Source of the DNA: Wenzhouxiangella sp. XN24
Lineage (GTDB): Bacteria > Pseudomonadota > Gammaproteobacteria > Steroidobacterales > XN24
Length of the DNA: 64,000 nucleotides
NCBI RefSeq assembly: GCF_011064545.1
Contig: NZ_JAAMFG010000034.1
Location: 434,001-498,000, forward strand
Direction of reading: 5' to 3'
Shown one piece after another: positions 45,882 to 54,779 of this stretch. Position numbers and translations under genes: made by a program. Numbering within the stretch: the first letter of the stretch is position 1; each line of letters starts with the position of its first letter. The notes below the pieces were generated by a model. The model was not told the DNA's origin. It did not search any database and worked only from the letters and a program-made list of their open reading frames with translations.

Positions 45882-46298
45882 TCATGATTGCCACGGGTCG
45901 ATCACCTTGATACCGCATCCCGCGAAATCGGCCACGTTCCGGGTCGCTACACCGGCCCCCATCGACCTTGCAATCGCAGCGATTTGTGCGTCGAATTGAG
46001 AAATGGGTCGACCCGACTGGCGGCGCGCTACCGCGATTTCAGCATAAGTAGGCGCCGCGAGACTGCTGAACGGGAGAATTCTCCCGGCGAAGTCCTCTTC
46101 GAACATGGCCTCGGCCGCGGCTTCGATAGCATCTCTACGACTTCGGGGAAGCAGCAGCACGCCGTGCAAAATCTCCGCCTGCGTCACGGTCGTGATAAAC
46201 AGATTAGCGGCCGACTATGTCGCCACCCAATTCGTGACCCTGGCCTCCGGCGCTGCCCTCATCAACTCCGACGGGACGGTGGTATGCGGGACAATCAC
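45882..46298 (-). pseudogene. broken FitB/VapC-type PIN-domain toxin
   Basis: Translating from the GTG at 46298, which overlaps the antitoxin stop (GTGA), gives VIVPHTTVPSELMRAAPEARVTNWVAT, then a TAG stop at 46217-46215 (codon 28). The same frame then continues SAANLFITTVTQAEILHGV and the rest of a PIN domain to 45882. Typical family members begin MIVLDTNVVSELMR, so the first catalytic Asp is His here and the Asn is Thr. Later acidic positions (ISQFDAQIAAIA, TRNVADF) remain. The toxin is therefore probably inactive. A GTG at 46187 could start only the C-terminal half. Confidence 0.8.
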
Positions 46299-46543
46299 GG
46301 GTTCGGCTGCGGTGGTTCTCGCACCAGTTCACGCACCGGAAATTCCAGGTCAACGCCGCCCAGCGCCGCAAAACGATCGTGTACCGCTGCAGCCAAATTG
46401 CGTGGCAATGTCGGCTCTGCATCCAGCGCTTCTCGCAGGATATTCCGCGCCTCCTCCTCCATCGATCGCCGCCGATGAGCGGCCCGGACTCGGAGTCGTT
46501 CTTTCGTCTCATCATCAAGATTGCGAATCGTGATGCTCGCCAT
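46295..46543 (-). CDS. FitA-like ribbon-helix-helix antitoxin
   Basis: An 82-residue protein. The N-terminal strand MASITIRNLDDETKERLRVRAA and following helices (HRRRSMEEEARNILREAL) form a ribbon-helix-helix DNA-binding domain; the C-terminal part would wrap the toxin. GGAGG stands directly before the ATG at 46543. It normally represses its own operon. It looks intact while its partner toxin is broken. Confidence 0.8.
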   Translation of the reverse strand: MASITIRNLDDETKERLRVRAAHRRRSMEEEARNILREALDAEPTLPRNLAAAVHDRFAALGGVDLEFPVRELVREPPQPNP

Positions 46544-46589
46544 GGCCACCTCCGCCATCCCGGGTGGATCAGGCCCTCGCCCGGGGTTC

Positions 46590-47168
46590 TCAGTCCTCCC
46601 ACCCCCAGGGCGCAGGCGGCGCCTCCACTTCCCGGCTGAGATCGAAATCTACCTGGAACACGCGAGGCGTCCCCAGCCGCCACAGCCCGTAGGTGAACTT
46701 GTCACCCGGAAACACCCGCATCACCCACACGTTCGAGAACGCCGGCTCGATCATCCGGCGGGTCGGTTCATGCGCCGGGAAATATTGCTCGTTCGCCCGC
46801 CCCGCGTTGGTCGAGCTGCCGCCGTACATCGTGACCTCGTCCGGCGAGCCGTCCTCGTGCCGGTGATCGTGTTCGAGCCGGATCCGGTCGCCGACCCGCG
46901 TCAGCACCCACGTCCGGGAAAGGTCTCCGCCGACCACGAAGGGGATGCGGATCTGCGTGTCCGAACACTCGCGCACATGCATGACCAGCGCCTGGTCCGC
47001 GAAGCTGTCCTCGCCCTCCGGTTCCAGGACCAGTTCACCGGCGAACGCCTTGCCGCACAGGCTGGACAGGTTTGCCCAGTACTCGTCTGCCGGCCCGGCA
47101 TGGCTCGCGGCCGGCGCCAACTGGAGGCCGGCGCCCAACAACAACAGAGGCATCAAAGTCAGGCGCAT
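46590..47168 (-). CDS. secreted protein of unknown function
   Basis: A 192-residue protein with a signal peptide (residues 1-24, cut near ASHAG) and no further membrane segment. The body contains two cysteines (SLCGKAF and RECSDTQ) that could form a disulfide, and a conserved-looking LEHDHRHEDGSPDEVTMYGG segment rich in His, Asp and Glu. No family was recognised. The ATG at 47168 follows GGGAGAA. It is divergent from the YccA gene across a 101-base region with a palindrome. Confidence 0.7.
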   Translation of the reverse strand: MRLTLMPLLLLGAGLQLAPAASHAGPADEYWANLSSLCGKAFAGELVLEPEGEDSFADQALVMHVRECSDTQIRIPFVVGGDLSRTWVLTRVGDRIRLEHDHRHEDGSPDEVTMYGGSSTNAGRANEQYFPAHEPTRRMIEPAFSNVWVMRVFPGDKFTYGLWRLGTPRVFQVDFDLSREVEAPPAPWGWED

Positions 47169-47193
47169 CGCGTTCTCCCGAATTACTGTCAAA

Positions 47194-47208
47194 TGGAACT
47201 TAGTTCCA
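47194..47208. promoter_or_regulatory. perfect 15-base palindrome in a divergent promoter region
   Basis: TGGAACT-T-AGTTCCA is a perfect inverted repeat with seven-base arms around one central base. It lies 26 bases upstream of the secreted-protein start and 62 upstream of the yccA start, where an operator would be expected. The protein that might bind it is unknown. Confidence 0.45.
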
Positions 47209-47269
47209 AACCGTCGGTCATGATACGCTGGAGTTTCTTTGAATCCCCAGCTTTGGAGGTCGATCGTCC

Positions 47270-47953
47270 ATGCAACCAGTCCGTTCAGCCTATCCCGGCG
47301 TCGCCGGCACCGTCCATGCGGGTGTCGAGGACACCAGCAAGGTTCTGAAGAACACCTACCTGCTGCTGGCCGCCACGCTGTGGTTCAGCGCTGCCGCAGC
47401 CGGGGTCGCGATGGTCACCGGCATGCCGCCGCTCAATCCCTTCATCGTCCTGGCGGGCTACTTCGGCCTGTTGTTCGCGACCATGAAAACCCGCAACAGC
47501 GCCATGGGCCTGTTGTTCGTGTTCGCCCTCACGGGGTTCATGGGCCTCACCCTCGGGCCGATCATCAGCCTGTACCTGACCATGCTGCCCAATGGCAACG
47601 AGGTGGTGATGACCGCCCTGGGCACCACGGGCGCGGTGTTCGTCGGGCTGTCCGCCTACGCCATCAAGAGCAAGCGGGACTTCAGCTTCATGGGAGGCTT
47701 CCTCCTCGTGGGCATTCTCGGCGCCTTCATCCTCGGCATCGTCGCGCTGCTGTTCAACATGCCGACGCTCTCCCTGGCCGTGTCCGGGATGTTCGTGCTG
47801 GCCATGGGCGGACTGATCCTCTACCAGACCAGCGAGATCGTGCGCGGCGGCGAGACGAACTACATCATGGCCACGGTCACGTTGTACGTGAGCATCTACA
47901 ACCTGTTCACGAGCCTGCTGCACCTGCTCGGGGTATTCGGCGGCGACGAGTAA
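47270..47953 (+). CDS. yccA: Bax inhibitor-1/YccA family membrane protein
   Basis: A 227-residue inner-membrane protein with seven predicted helices and the family's C-terminal signature YQTSEIVRGGETNYIMATVTLYVSIYNLF with its buried acidic residues. YccA interacts with the FtsH protease in E. coli; family members act as calcium-leak channels. The ATG follows GGAGG. A strong terminator follows the gene. Confidence 0.92.
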   Translation: MQPVRSAYPGVAGTVHAGVEDTSKVLKNTYLLLAATLWFSAAAAGVAMVTGMPPLNPFIVLAGYFGLLFATMKTRNSAMGLLFVFALTGFMGLTLGPIISLYLTMLPNGNEVVMTALGTTGAVFVGLSAYAIKSKRDFSFMGGFLLVGILGAFILGIVALLFNMPTLSLAVSGMFVLAMGGLILYQTSEIVRGGETNYIMATVTLYVSIYNLFTSLLHLLGVFGGDE

Positions 47954-47979
47954 GCGCTCCCGTTTACGGCATAATGACG

Positions 47980-48015
47980 GGCGGCGGACGCACTGCGTGT
48001 CCGCCGCCTTTTTTT
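47980..48015 (+). terminator. Rho-independent terminator after yccA
   Basis: GGCGGCGGAC (47980-47989) pairs perfectly with GTCCGCCGCC (47999-48008) around a nine-base loop that can pair further (GC-rich), followed by seven T (48009-48015). It is the clearest intrinsic terminator in the window and separates yccA from the NUDIX gene only 20 bases beyond. Confidence 0.9.
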
Positions 48016-48035
48016 GTCCTGGAGATGGGTCTGCC

Positions 48036-48665
48036 ATGCACGGCTTTAAACGCAAGGAACTCAAGCACGCGCCCGCTGCGCGGCCCGACGGGTCTCCGCT
48101 GGCCGAGACGCCGTGGCGCCGCGACACGCGTCTCGAACGTTTCGCGAACCCGTTCTTCTGCATCTTCGAGGACCAGGCCTGGAATCGTCGCGCCGACCGG
48201 CATTTCGACTACGGCATCGTGTCGTTTCGCAACCGCGCGGTGGGCATCCTGCCGCTCGAACCTGACGGCCGGGTCTGGCTGGTGGGACAACACCGCTATG
48301 CGACCGGCGAGTTCTCCTGGGAACTGCCGATGGGCGGCGTGCCGCCGGAAATGACGCTGCTGGATGGCGCGAAGAAGGAACTCAAGGAAGAAACGGGACT
48401 GTCCGCGGATTACTGGGAACCGCTATTGCCGCTGGTGCACCTGTCGAACTCCGTGACAGACGAAGCGGGGGCGGTGTTCCTCGCGCGTGACCTGCACGAA
48501 GGCGCCATGGCGCCCGAAGCCAGCGAGGAGTTGTGGGTCATCACCACGCCGCTGGAGGACGCCGTCGCCGCCGCGCTCGACGGCCGGATCACCGACTCGT
48601 TGACCGTAGCAGGGCTGCTGGCGATGGCGGCGCGAACGCGCGATGCCTCCGCGGCAGGCGGCTGA
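48036..48665 (+). CDS. NUDIX hydrolase
   Basis: A 209-residue NUDIX protein. The NUDIX box is ELPMGGVPPEMTLLDGAKKELKEETGL (core KELKEETG), preceded by VGQHRYATGEFSWELP as in ADP-ribose or GDP-mannose pyrophosphatases. It probably cleaves a nucleoside diphosphate linked to another group; the substrate is unknown. The ATG at 48036 follows GGAG and lies just after the yccA terminator, so it may need its own promoter. Confidence 0.85.
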   Translation: MHGFKRKELKHAPAARPDGSPLAETPWRRDTRLERFANPFFCIFEDQAWNRRADRHFDYGIVSFRNRAVGILPLEPDGRVWLVGQHRYATGEFSWELPMGGVPPEMTLLDGAKKELKEETGLSADYWEPLLPLVHLSNSVTDEAGAVFLARDLHEGAMAPEASEELWVITTPLEDAVAAALDGRITDSLTVAGLLAMAARTRDASAAGG

Positions 48666-48713
48666 CACCCGACCCAGTCGCCGCCCGGCGCCTGCAGAGC
48701 GTCGCCTCGTACC

Positions 48714-49187
48714 TCAACGCCGCCAGCAGTCGTTCCCAAGCGTACCTTCCGCGGTCTGCACCCCGGCCTGCGTGAGCGTGAACGACGTGCAGCGCGCGTC
48801 CGATGCCTGCGGGCTGCCGGCCGCAGGGGTCGCGACCAGGGTGAACTGGTTGGCCGCGGGGAAGTTGGCGGCGATGTCGTAATGGCCTTCCGGCGAGGTC
48901 GCCGGAACGTTACATGCCGCATTGTTATAGGCATTGAACTGCGTGAAGCAGCGTTCCAGCTGCTGCGCCACGTTCAACAGGCCGCTGGTGGCGTCGGCAC
49001 GCCGCGCCTGGCGGACCTGCTCGGTGTAGGCGGGATAGGCGATCGTTGCGAGGATGCCGATGATCACCACCACGATCATCACCTCGATGAGCGTGAAGCC
49101 GAGTTCCGGCCTGGATCGCGGGTGGGGCACGGCGACGCCGCCACCGGCCCGCGACTCAGCCGCAGACGATTCGAATGACTTGGACAC
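48714..49187 (-). CDS. pilE: type IV pilin PilE
   Basis: A 157-residue minor pilin, last gene of the pilus operon. The prepilin cleavage site is ELG|FTLIEVMIVVVIIG with Glu at +5, followed by the N-terminal helix and a C-terminal domain with cysteines that could form the D-loop. The GTG at 49187 is preferred because GGAGGAG stands six bases before it. This gives a long leader of about 30 residues; a GTG at 49130 would give a shorter leader but has a weak ribosome site. Confidence 0.85.
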   Translation of the reverse strand: MSKSFESSAAESRAGGGVAVPHPRSRPELGFTLIEVMIVVVIIGILATIAYPAYTEQVRQARRADATSGLLNVAQQLERCFTQFNAYNNAACNVPATSPEGHYDIAANFPAANQFTLVATPAAGSPQASDARCTSFTLTQAGVQTAEGTLGNDCWRR

Positions 49188-49210
49188 GTCGCTCCTCCAC
49201 TGCCGCTGTA

Positions 49211-52200
49211 TCATCGCAGCTGCTGCCATGACTGGCGTCCGCCGAGGCCTTCCTCGCCGAGACCCTTGATGAATTCGCCCTCACCCGTGTAGAGGAACTC
49301 CGGCGGATCGCCCGAACTGTCCGCAGGTGTCAGCACGGTCGGGCGCTCGCCCTGGCCCCACTCGACACCTGACACGGGTCCGTCGGTCGTCATGTCGTCG
49401 CCGTCGTAGAGCCCGTCACGATTCAGATCGAAGACGCTGAAGTCGGTGCGCCCGCCGGTGATCAGGTCCACGTCGATCAGGAAGCCGCGCCGGCCGGAAC
49501 CACAGGGGTTCTCGTCGGGGATCAGCGTGCTGAAACGCACCCGCCGCTGCAGCGGGCCGGTCGGGAACGTGGCATCGGTGATGACGCGCTCGCCGGCCTC
49601 CTGGTCGAGATCCAGCCGCCAGCCCTTGTGGACCAGCGGATCGATCGGGTTTTCGGAGACCACCCGGACATTCACCACCTCGCCGCCGAAGGTCTCGACG
49701 GACTGGGAATCGATGGTCTGCTCCAGGAGCTGCGTGCGGGTGACGCCCGAGACGCCGCTGACGGTATCGAGCACGCCGTACAGGCTCTGCACCTGGGTCA
49801 TGCCCTGGTCCGTCGTCCGGAAATAGCTCCCCGTACCGAAAGACACGACGACCTCGGCGCTGTTGGCCGGATTGAGGGCCACCACCGGGCTCGTCGTGAT
49901 CGGCTGGCGGATCCCGCCGGCGTCTGTCGCCGTGAAGATCGACGTGACACTCGTGGCCCAGGTGGACGGCTCGCCGGAGACGTCGAAACGCCAGAGGTTG
50001 CCCTCGAGATCACCCGCGTAGATCCGGTTGGCGACGAGATTGCTCGCCGGCCAGTCCGTGACCGCGGGGGCCGCGAGGCCATTGGGCCCGGCATGCGGCG
50101 TGTCGATCACCTGGATCAGGCTGCCAGTCTCCAGGTTGACGATGAACAACATCGCGCGATCGCTGGCCCCGTTGTAGCCGTTACCGAACACCGCGGCGAG
50201 GGTGCCGTCTTTCATCCTGACGATCGCCGGCGGACCGACGTTCTCGCCGAGCTCGGGGTGCGTGAACTCCCACATGATGTCGCCCGCGTCGAAGCTTCCC
50301 GGCTCCGTCACGTCGAGCGCAAACACCGTCCGCCCCCCGGCCCCCATCCCGCCGACGAGCACGGTCTGGTCGATGCCGTAGATCGACAGGTCGGCGACCG
50401 TCACCGTGCCATCGACGTAGTAGCGGTGGGTGTAATTGGGGTCCGTCAGACGTACGAGCGGCGAGAAATCGTTGCCGGGTTCCGGCGCGAGGAGCTCGCT
50501 GGGCACGTAGGCGAACAACTCGTCTCCTGTTTCCGCATCGAACGCGTGCAGCATCCCGTCGTTGGCGCCGACGTAAAGCACACCGGCCTCGAATTTCGGG
50601 TTCGAATTGACGATATCACCCAGCAACCTCGGCGAGCCGGAGTTTGAGCGATCGCGGAACGTCGTGGATTCCTTGCCGCGCAGCCAGTCCACGCGGGCAC
50701 TGCCGAGCCCGTCGTTGACGTTGCCCGTGTCGTGGCTCAAGGCGTCCTGCTGAGTCGCGCTGAGATTAGAGAAGAGGAAGGGCACCCCTTCGCCCGTCGA
50801 ATCCTTCACGGTGACGATATTGCGTGCGGCGTGTCCCTTGAGCACCAGCCGTTCCTCAGCGTCCCAGGCGAACCCGCCGAGCGTGCCGTCGTCCTTGACG
50901 TTGCGCGCGTCGAGCCGTCCCGACCAGTCGCCGCTGCGGAAACCGGCCGTGTACAGCAACGTGTCCGTCTGCAGCACTGCGGAGCTGGTGGCCGCAGAGG
51001 TCGCGCTCGTGTCGAGACGCGCGCCGATCGCCGCAAGAATCTCCGCAAAGCGCACCCCGAGCTGGGCCGGGACGTTGACGTCCAGCATCACGCCGCGACC
51101 GTTCAACGTGGCGTGCCACAGGTCGTCCACGTTGGTGGGATTGCGCTGCGGGAAACTGGTGGGCCAGGTCGGCGGATTCGCGTAGGGATCTTCCGTGGCC
51201 GCCTCGTCGATCCTGAACACCGTGCCCGGCGCACCGAGCGTCACGGCATACAGGTTGACATGCAGGTCCGGGTTGCAGTCCAGCGAGGGATGCGGATCGT
51301 CGCCGCTGCAGGCCGCCGCCAGGGGCACCTCTCCCGTCGGCAGGTCGGGCCGCGGGTTGTCGAGGTACAGGGCCGCCGCGATGTCGGCCATGGTGTTCGA
51401 CACCCCGTCCGCGAATGGCGAGCCCATGATGCCGTCGCGATTGCCGACGCCCGGGTTCCACGGATTCGAATAACCGTCGGTGAAGAGTACGCCGAAATTC
51501 AGCTGGCAGGACTCGAGGATGGGGGCGCTGGTACCGGTGCGCGCGAACTGGCCGCGCATGTGGTTCACCGCCTGCTTGTTCGGGGTGCCGCCGGTGCCGA
51601 GATAGTCGAAATAGACCTCGTTGAAAAACGCGTCCCGCTCGCTTCCGACCGACAGGTCACGCATCGGCACGTTAATCCGGTTGTTGATCCGGTATGAGCC
51701 GACGCGAAAAGCATTCAAGTCCTGGAAAGCCACGCCGATGGCGCCGCGCGAGGCCAGGTGGCGCTTGCGGTAGTAGGTGAACCAGTTGGCAAAGTTCTGG
51801 ATGGCCGCATCGTAGGCCTCCGGCGTCACGAAGTGGTGGGGCCGGATTTCATAACGCACCAGCGGCGTGCCGTCCGGTCCCTGACCATCGATGACGACAT
51901 CGGCGCCGCCCGGCATGCGGGCCGGATCGTAGCCGTAACCCGCGGGCAACGGCGTTGACTCGGGCAGGAAAAAAGTGGCGGGGAAATAGCTGATCGGCAG
52001 GCCGATGCCGCCGCTGTCATCGTCCCCAGCCGCAATCGTCTCGTCCGCAGGCGTGGGCACCCAGTCGACTCCATTCCACATCACCGTGCCGGCCGGGATC
52101 ACCATGCCGTCGAAACCGCGGAATACATGATTGTTGGCTCGCTCACGGCGATCGACCGTCAGGTTGAACCTTGCGGTGCCACGGACCGGGTCGGTCTGCG

Positions 52201-52747
52201 CGTTGGTCGGATCCTGGTTCGCGAAGGTGTAGCTGCCGAGATCGGGCCACGGATCATACGTCGTGGCCGGATCGAAATAGGAGAAGTTGTATTCGGGGGA
52301 ACGGACATAGGCGAACTGGCCAATCGGCGGCACGGCGTAATGGTCATTGTTATTGTCGGCGTACTGACGCCGCCCGTCGGTGATTCCAGTGCCGTTGGGG
52401 AACAGGTAGGTGAACTTTTTCCAGGTCCGGTTGGCGCCACCGCCGATATTGAAATTAATGACCCCGGCTTCCACTGCGTCGCTCTGGTTACGACCCGTGA
52501 AGGACTCGTCGCCGGTATGCCACCAGGCCGCACCGTCGTTGGCGCGCATCAGGATCTCGCCGTCCATCGAACCCGAGTCATCGACCGCCAGCAACAGCGC
52601 CGGCGGCACCGGCGGCAGCACGAACAACGGCGAGTCGGCTACGGGTACCGCGTGGGCCGAGCTGAAAGTGAGCAACGAGAACATGAAGGCCGCGCCGAAA
52701 TGCTGCGCGCGTCGTTTCATTGAACGGATCGGGTTCGACAGACTCAT
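49211..52747 (-). CDS. pilY1: type IV pilus assembly/adhesion protein PilY1
   Basis: A 1178-residue secreted protein. The signal peptide (about residues 1-33) is followed by a von Willebrand A-like domain with the MIDAS start DDSGSM (about 57-62), a long middle region, and a C-terminal PilY1 beta-propeller (from about 690). Near the C terminus DLNRDGLYDGDD (about 1107-1118) is an EF-hand/dockerin-like calcium loop, as known to control retraction in Pseudomonas. The ATG at 52747 follows AGGAG; an earlier ATG overlapping the pilX stop would make the signal too long. Confidence 0.92.
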   Translation of the reverse strand: MSLSNPIRSMKRRAQHFGAAFMFSLLTFSSAHAVPVADSPLFVLPPVPPALLLAVDDSGSMDGEILMRANDGAAWWHTGDESFTGRNQSDAVEAGVINFNIGGGANRTWKKFTYLFPNGTGITDGRRQYADNNNDHYAVPPIGQFAYVRSPEYNFSYFDPATTYDPWPDLGSYTFANQDPTNAQTDPVRGTARFNLTVDRRERANNHVFRGFDGMVIPAGTVMWNGVDWVPTPADETIAAGDDDSGGIGLPISYFPATFFLPESTPLPAGYGYDPARMPGGADVVIDGQGPDGTPLVRYEIRPHHFVTPEAYDAAIQNFANWFTYYRKRHLASRGAIGVAFQDLNAFRVGSYRINNRINVPMRDLSVGSERDAFFNEVYFDYLGTGGTPNKQAVNHMRGQFARTGTSAPILESCQLNFGVLFTDGYSNPWNPGVGNRDGIMGSPFADGVSNTMADIAAALYLDNPRPDLPTGEVPLAAACSGDDPHPSLDCNPDLHVNLYAVTLGAPGTVFRIDEAATEDPYANPPTWPTSFPQRNPTNVDDLWHATLNGRGVMLDVNVPAQLGVRFAEILAAIGARLDTSATSAATSSAVLQTDTLLYTAGFRSGDWSGRLDARNVKDDGTLGGFAWDAEERLVLKGHAARNIVTVKDSTGEGVPFLFSNLSATQQDALSHDTGNVNDGLGSARVDWLRGKESTTFRDRSNSGSPRLLGDIVNSNPKFEAGVLYVGANDGMLHAFDAETGDELFAYVPSELLAPEPGNDFSPLVRLTDPNYTHRYYVDGTVTVADLSIYGIDQTVLVGGMGAGGRTVFALDVTEPGSFDAGDIMWEFTHPELGENVGPPAIVRMKDGTLAAVFGNGYNGASDRAMLFIVNLETGSLIQVIDTPHAGPNGLAAPAVTDWPASNLVANRIYAGDLEGNLWRFDVSGEPSTWATSVTSIFTATDAGGIRQPITTSPVVALNPANSAEVVVSFGTGSYFRTTDQGMTQVQSLYGVLDTVSGVSGVTRTQLLEQTIDSQSVETFGGEVVNVRVVSENPIDPLVHKGWRLDLDQEAGERVITDATFPTGPLQRRVRFSTLIPDENPCGSGRRGFLIDVDLITGGRTDFSVFDLNRDGLYDGDDMTTDGPVSGVEWGQGERPTVLTPADSSGDPPEFLYTGEGEFIKGLGEEGLGGRQSWQQLR

Positions 52748-52806
52748 CACGATACTCCTCGGCATCGGCAGCGCGCCGGGACCAGGCTCGACTCGGCCGG
52801 GACGCA

Positions 52807-53307
52807 TCATTGCGGCGGCTCGAAGGTGGATTGCAGCACGACGATCGCGCCGTCACTGCCGCCCGCGCCCCGCGCGGTCACGGGATAGATGCGGCGGAAA
52901 TCCGGTGGCAGCTGGATCCCCACGCGTCGCAGGCTCGGCGGCCCCACATAGAACTCGGGTTCCGACGCTAGCTGGCCGTCCAGTCCCGCGACGGTCCCGG
53001 TCGGCAGCCCCCCGGTAGCGACGGTGCCATCCCACGCAAGCGGATCCGGCAACAGCGTATTGCCATCGGCGATGACCTGGTTGCCGAGCGTCAACAGCCA
53101 TGTTTCGCCGGCGCGCAGCGCCGCCTCCGCCGACTGGAACGCCATGTTCCGGTCACGCAGGTTGCCCGCCATGCGTTCCTGCATGTTGCTGCCCTGCATG
53201 GCCGAGACGCCGAGCAGCGTCATCAGCAGCAGGAAAATGAGTGCGATCGCCAACGCGGAGCCGCGCTGGCTGCGCCGGGTCGCGAAAACTTGGCTGTTGC
53301 ATGTCAT
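52807..53307 (-). CDS. pilX: minor pilin PilX
   Basis: A 166-residue minor pilin with cleavage expected at QRG|SALAIALIFLLLMTLLG and the family signature MAGNLRDRNMAFQSAEAALRAGE. The usual Glu at +5 of mature pilins is not present. It primes pilus assembly with PilV, PilW, FimT/FimU and PilY1. It lies 12 bases after pilW. Confidence 0.88.
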   Translation of the reverse strand: MTCNSQVFATRRSQRGSALAIALIFLLLMTLLGVSAMQGSNMQERMAGNLRDRNMAFQSAEAALRAGETWLLTLGNQVIADGNTLLPDPLAWDGTVATGGLPTGTVAGLDGQLASEPEFYVGPPSLRRVGIQLPPDFRRIYPVTARGAGGSDGAIVVLQSTFEPPQ

Positions 53308-53319
53308 CGATCTTGATCC

Positions 53320-54279
53320 TCAGGGAAGCCGGTTGCGGAGCCCGACGGTGGTCGTCAGCACCTGCCGATAGCGGTTGTCGCCCACCGCCACGGCCACACC
53401 ACGGAAGTTGACCGGCTGCGGACCGCCCGTCACGTTGTCCTCGTTGCTGACCAGCAGCAGGCTGATCCGCAGGCTGCGCACCAGGTTCCAGTCGGCCACC
53501 GCCGCAGCATCGACGTAGGCGTCCGGCGCGCCGTTGTTGTCGAGATCCACGCCATAGCGGATCCACAGGTCCTCGACGCCGTCGACCAGTTCCTGGTCCA
53601 GCACGGCGGCCCCGAATTCGCGGCGCCAGAGCGCCGGGTCGCCACTGGCGCCAGCACGGATGTAATAGGACACCTCGCGGAAACGGCTGACGACCGTTCC
53701 CTCGAGATAGGCCTTGGTGAGCGGTGCATGCGGCGTCAACGCAGGCCCCGCACCGACGCCATTGACGCGGAACAGGTCGACGTTATTGCAATCGGCGATG
53801 CCCACGATGTCGTTCAGCGCAAGGCCGTCGGGATTCGCATCCAGGCTGACCACGTCGGCGGCGCTGCCCATGTCCACGGCGACCCGTGTCGCATTTGGCG
53901 AGAGCATCCGCAACGTCAGAACATCGGTGCCTGCGACCGCGCCGAGGGCCGGGCCGGCCGCCGGCACGTCATTGATGTAATTGTCTACGGAATAGGCGAC
54001 GGCCACCGGTGCGATCACGCGCGGCGTCACGCTGATCAGGCTGGTGCAACCCGCGTAGCCCGCGATCCGCGCGTCGCGGCTGATCACCTCGATGGCATAG
54101 CGGCCGTTTTCCTGCACGCGCGCCAGCGCATCCTGGAAACGATAGGTCTGCTGCGTGCCGACGAAGATCTGGATCACCCCGGCGATGAGGATCAGGCTGA
54201 CCACCAGTGCGACCAGGATCTCCACCAGCGTCAGGCCGCCCTGGCGGCGCGTCGTACCAAAGGGGTTCATCGCCATCAT
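53320..54279 (-). CDS. pilW: minor pilin PilW
   Basis: A 319-residue minor pilin, the largest of the set, with the processing site RRQGG|LTLVEILVALVVSLILIAG and Glu at +5. Mature proteins begin with Leu instead of the usual Phe. The conserved RFQDALARVQENGRYAIEVISRDARIAGYAGC follows the helix. The ATG at 54279 overlaps the pilV stop (TGATG). Confidence 0.88.
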   Translation of the reverse strand: MMAMNPFGTTRRQGGLTLVEILVALVVSLILIAGVIQIFVGTQQTYRFQDALARVQENGRYAIEVISRDARIAGYAGCTSLISVTPRVIAPVAVAYSVDNYINDVPAAGPALGAVAGTDVLTLRMLSPNATRVAVDMGSAADVVSLDANPDGLALNDIVGIADCNNVDLFRVNGVGAGPALTPHAPLTKAYLEGTVVSRFREVSYYIRAGASGDPALWRREFGAAVLDQELVDGVEDLWIRYGVDLDNNGAPDAYVDAAAVADWNLVRSLRISLLLVSNEDNVTGGPQPVNFRGVAVAVGDNRYRQVLTTTVGLRNRLP

Positions 54280-54779
54280 CACAGCTGCGTCTCGAAGCGG
54301 AAGCCCATGAGGTTTAGCCCGTCCGCGGTGCATTCGGCCGGGGCGCCCGCGACGCCCTCGCCGCGCGTATCGTCCCAGCACACCACGACGGTCAGGTTGC
54401 GTCCGGCGACGAGGACTTCTCCCGTGCCCGACGGCAGGCTGTCCTGCAGCGCCGTACGCCATTCATTCAGGTCGGTCTCCGGCAGCGTGCCGGCCGCCGG
54501 GATCGCCGCGCCTGCAGTGATGTTGTAGGCGCCGGCCACCAAGGCGGCTTCCCGGTTGGCGCGCACCCGGTCCGCCATGTCATAAGCCAGGTTGGTCGCC
54601 TGGGAACGCAGGTACGCGCTGTTGTTGAACTGCAGCGAAACACCCTGCAGGCTGGCGAGCCCGATCAGGCCGATTGACAGCACGAGCACGGCGACCAGCA
54701 CCTCGATCATGGTGAAGCCGCCCTGCCGCCTGGCGCCGCGGCAGGCCATCGCAGAGAAAGATCCGCGTCCGTCGTTCAT
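54279..54779 (-). CDS. pilV: minor pilin PilV
   Basis: A 166-residue minor pilin with the site RRQGG|FTMIEVLVAVLVLSIGLIGLA and Glu at +5, then the typical FNNSAYLRSQATNLAYDMADRVRAN. The ATG at 54779 overlaps the fimT stop by four bases (ATGA), so it is preferred over a TTG two codons earlier. Confidence 0.88.
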   Translation of the reverse strand: MNDGRGSFSAMACRGARRQGGFTMIEVLVAVLVLSIGLIGLASLQGVSLQFNNSAYLRSQATNLAYDMADRVRANREAALVAGAYNITAGAAIPAAGTLPETDLNEWRTALQDSLPSGTGEVLVAGRNLTVVVCWDDTRGEGVAGAPAECTADGLNLMGFRFETQL

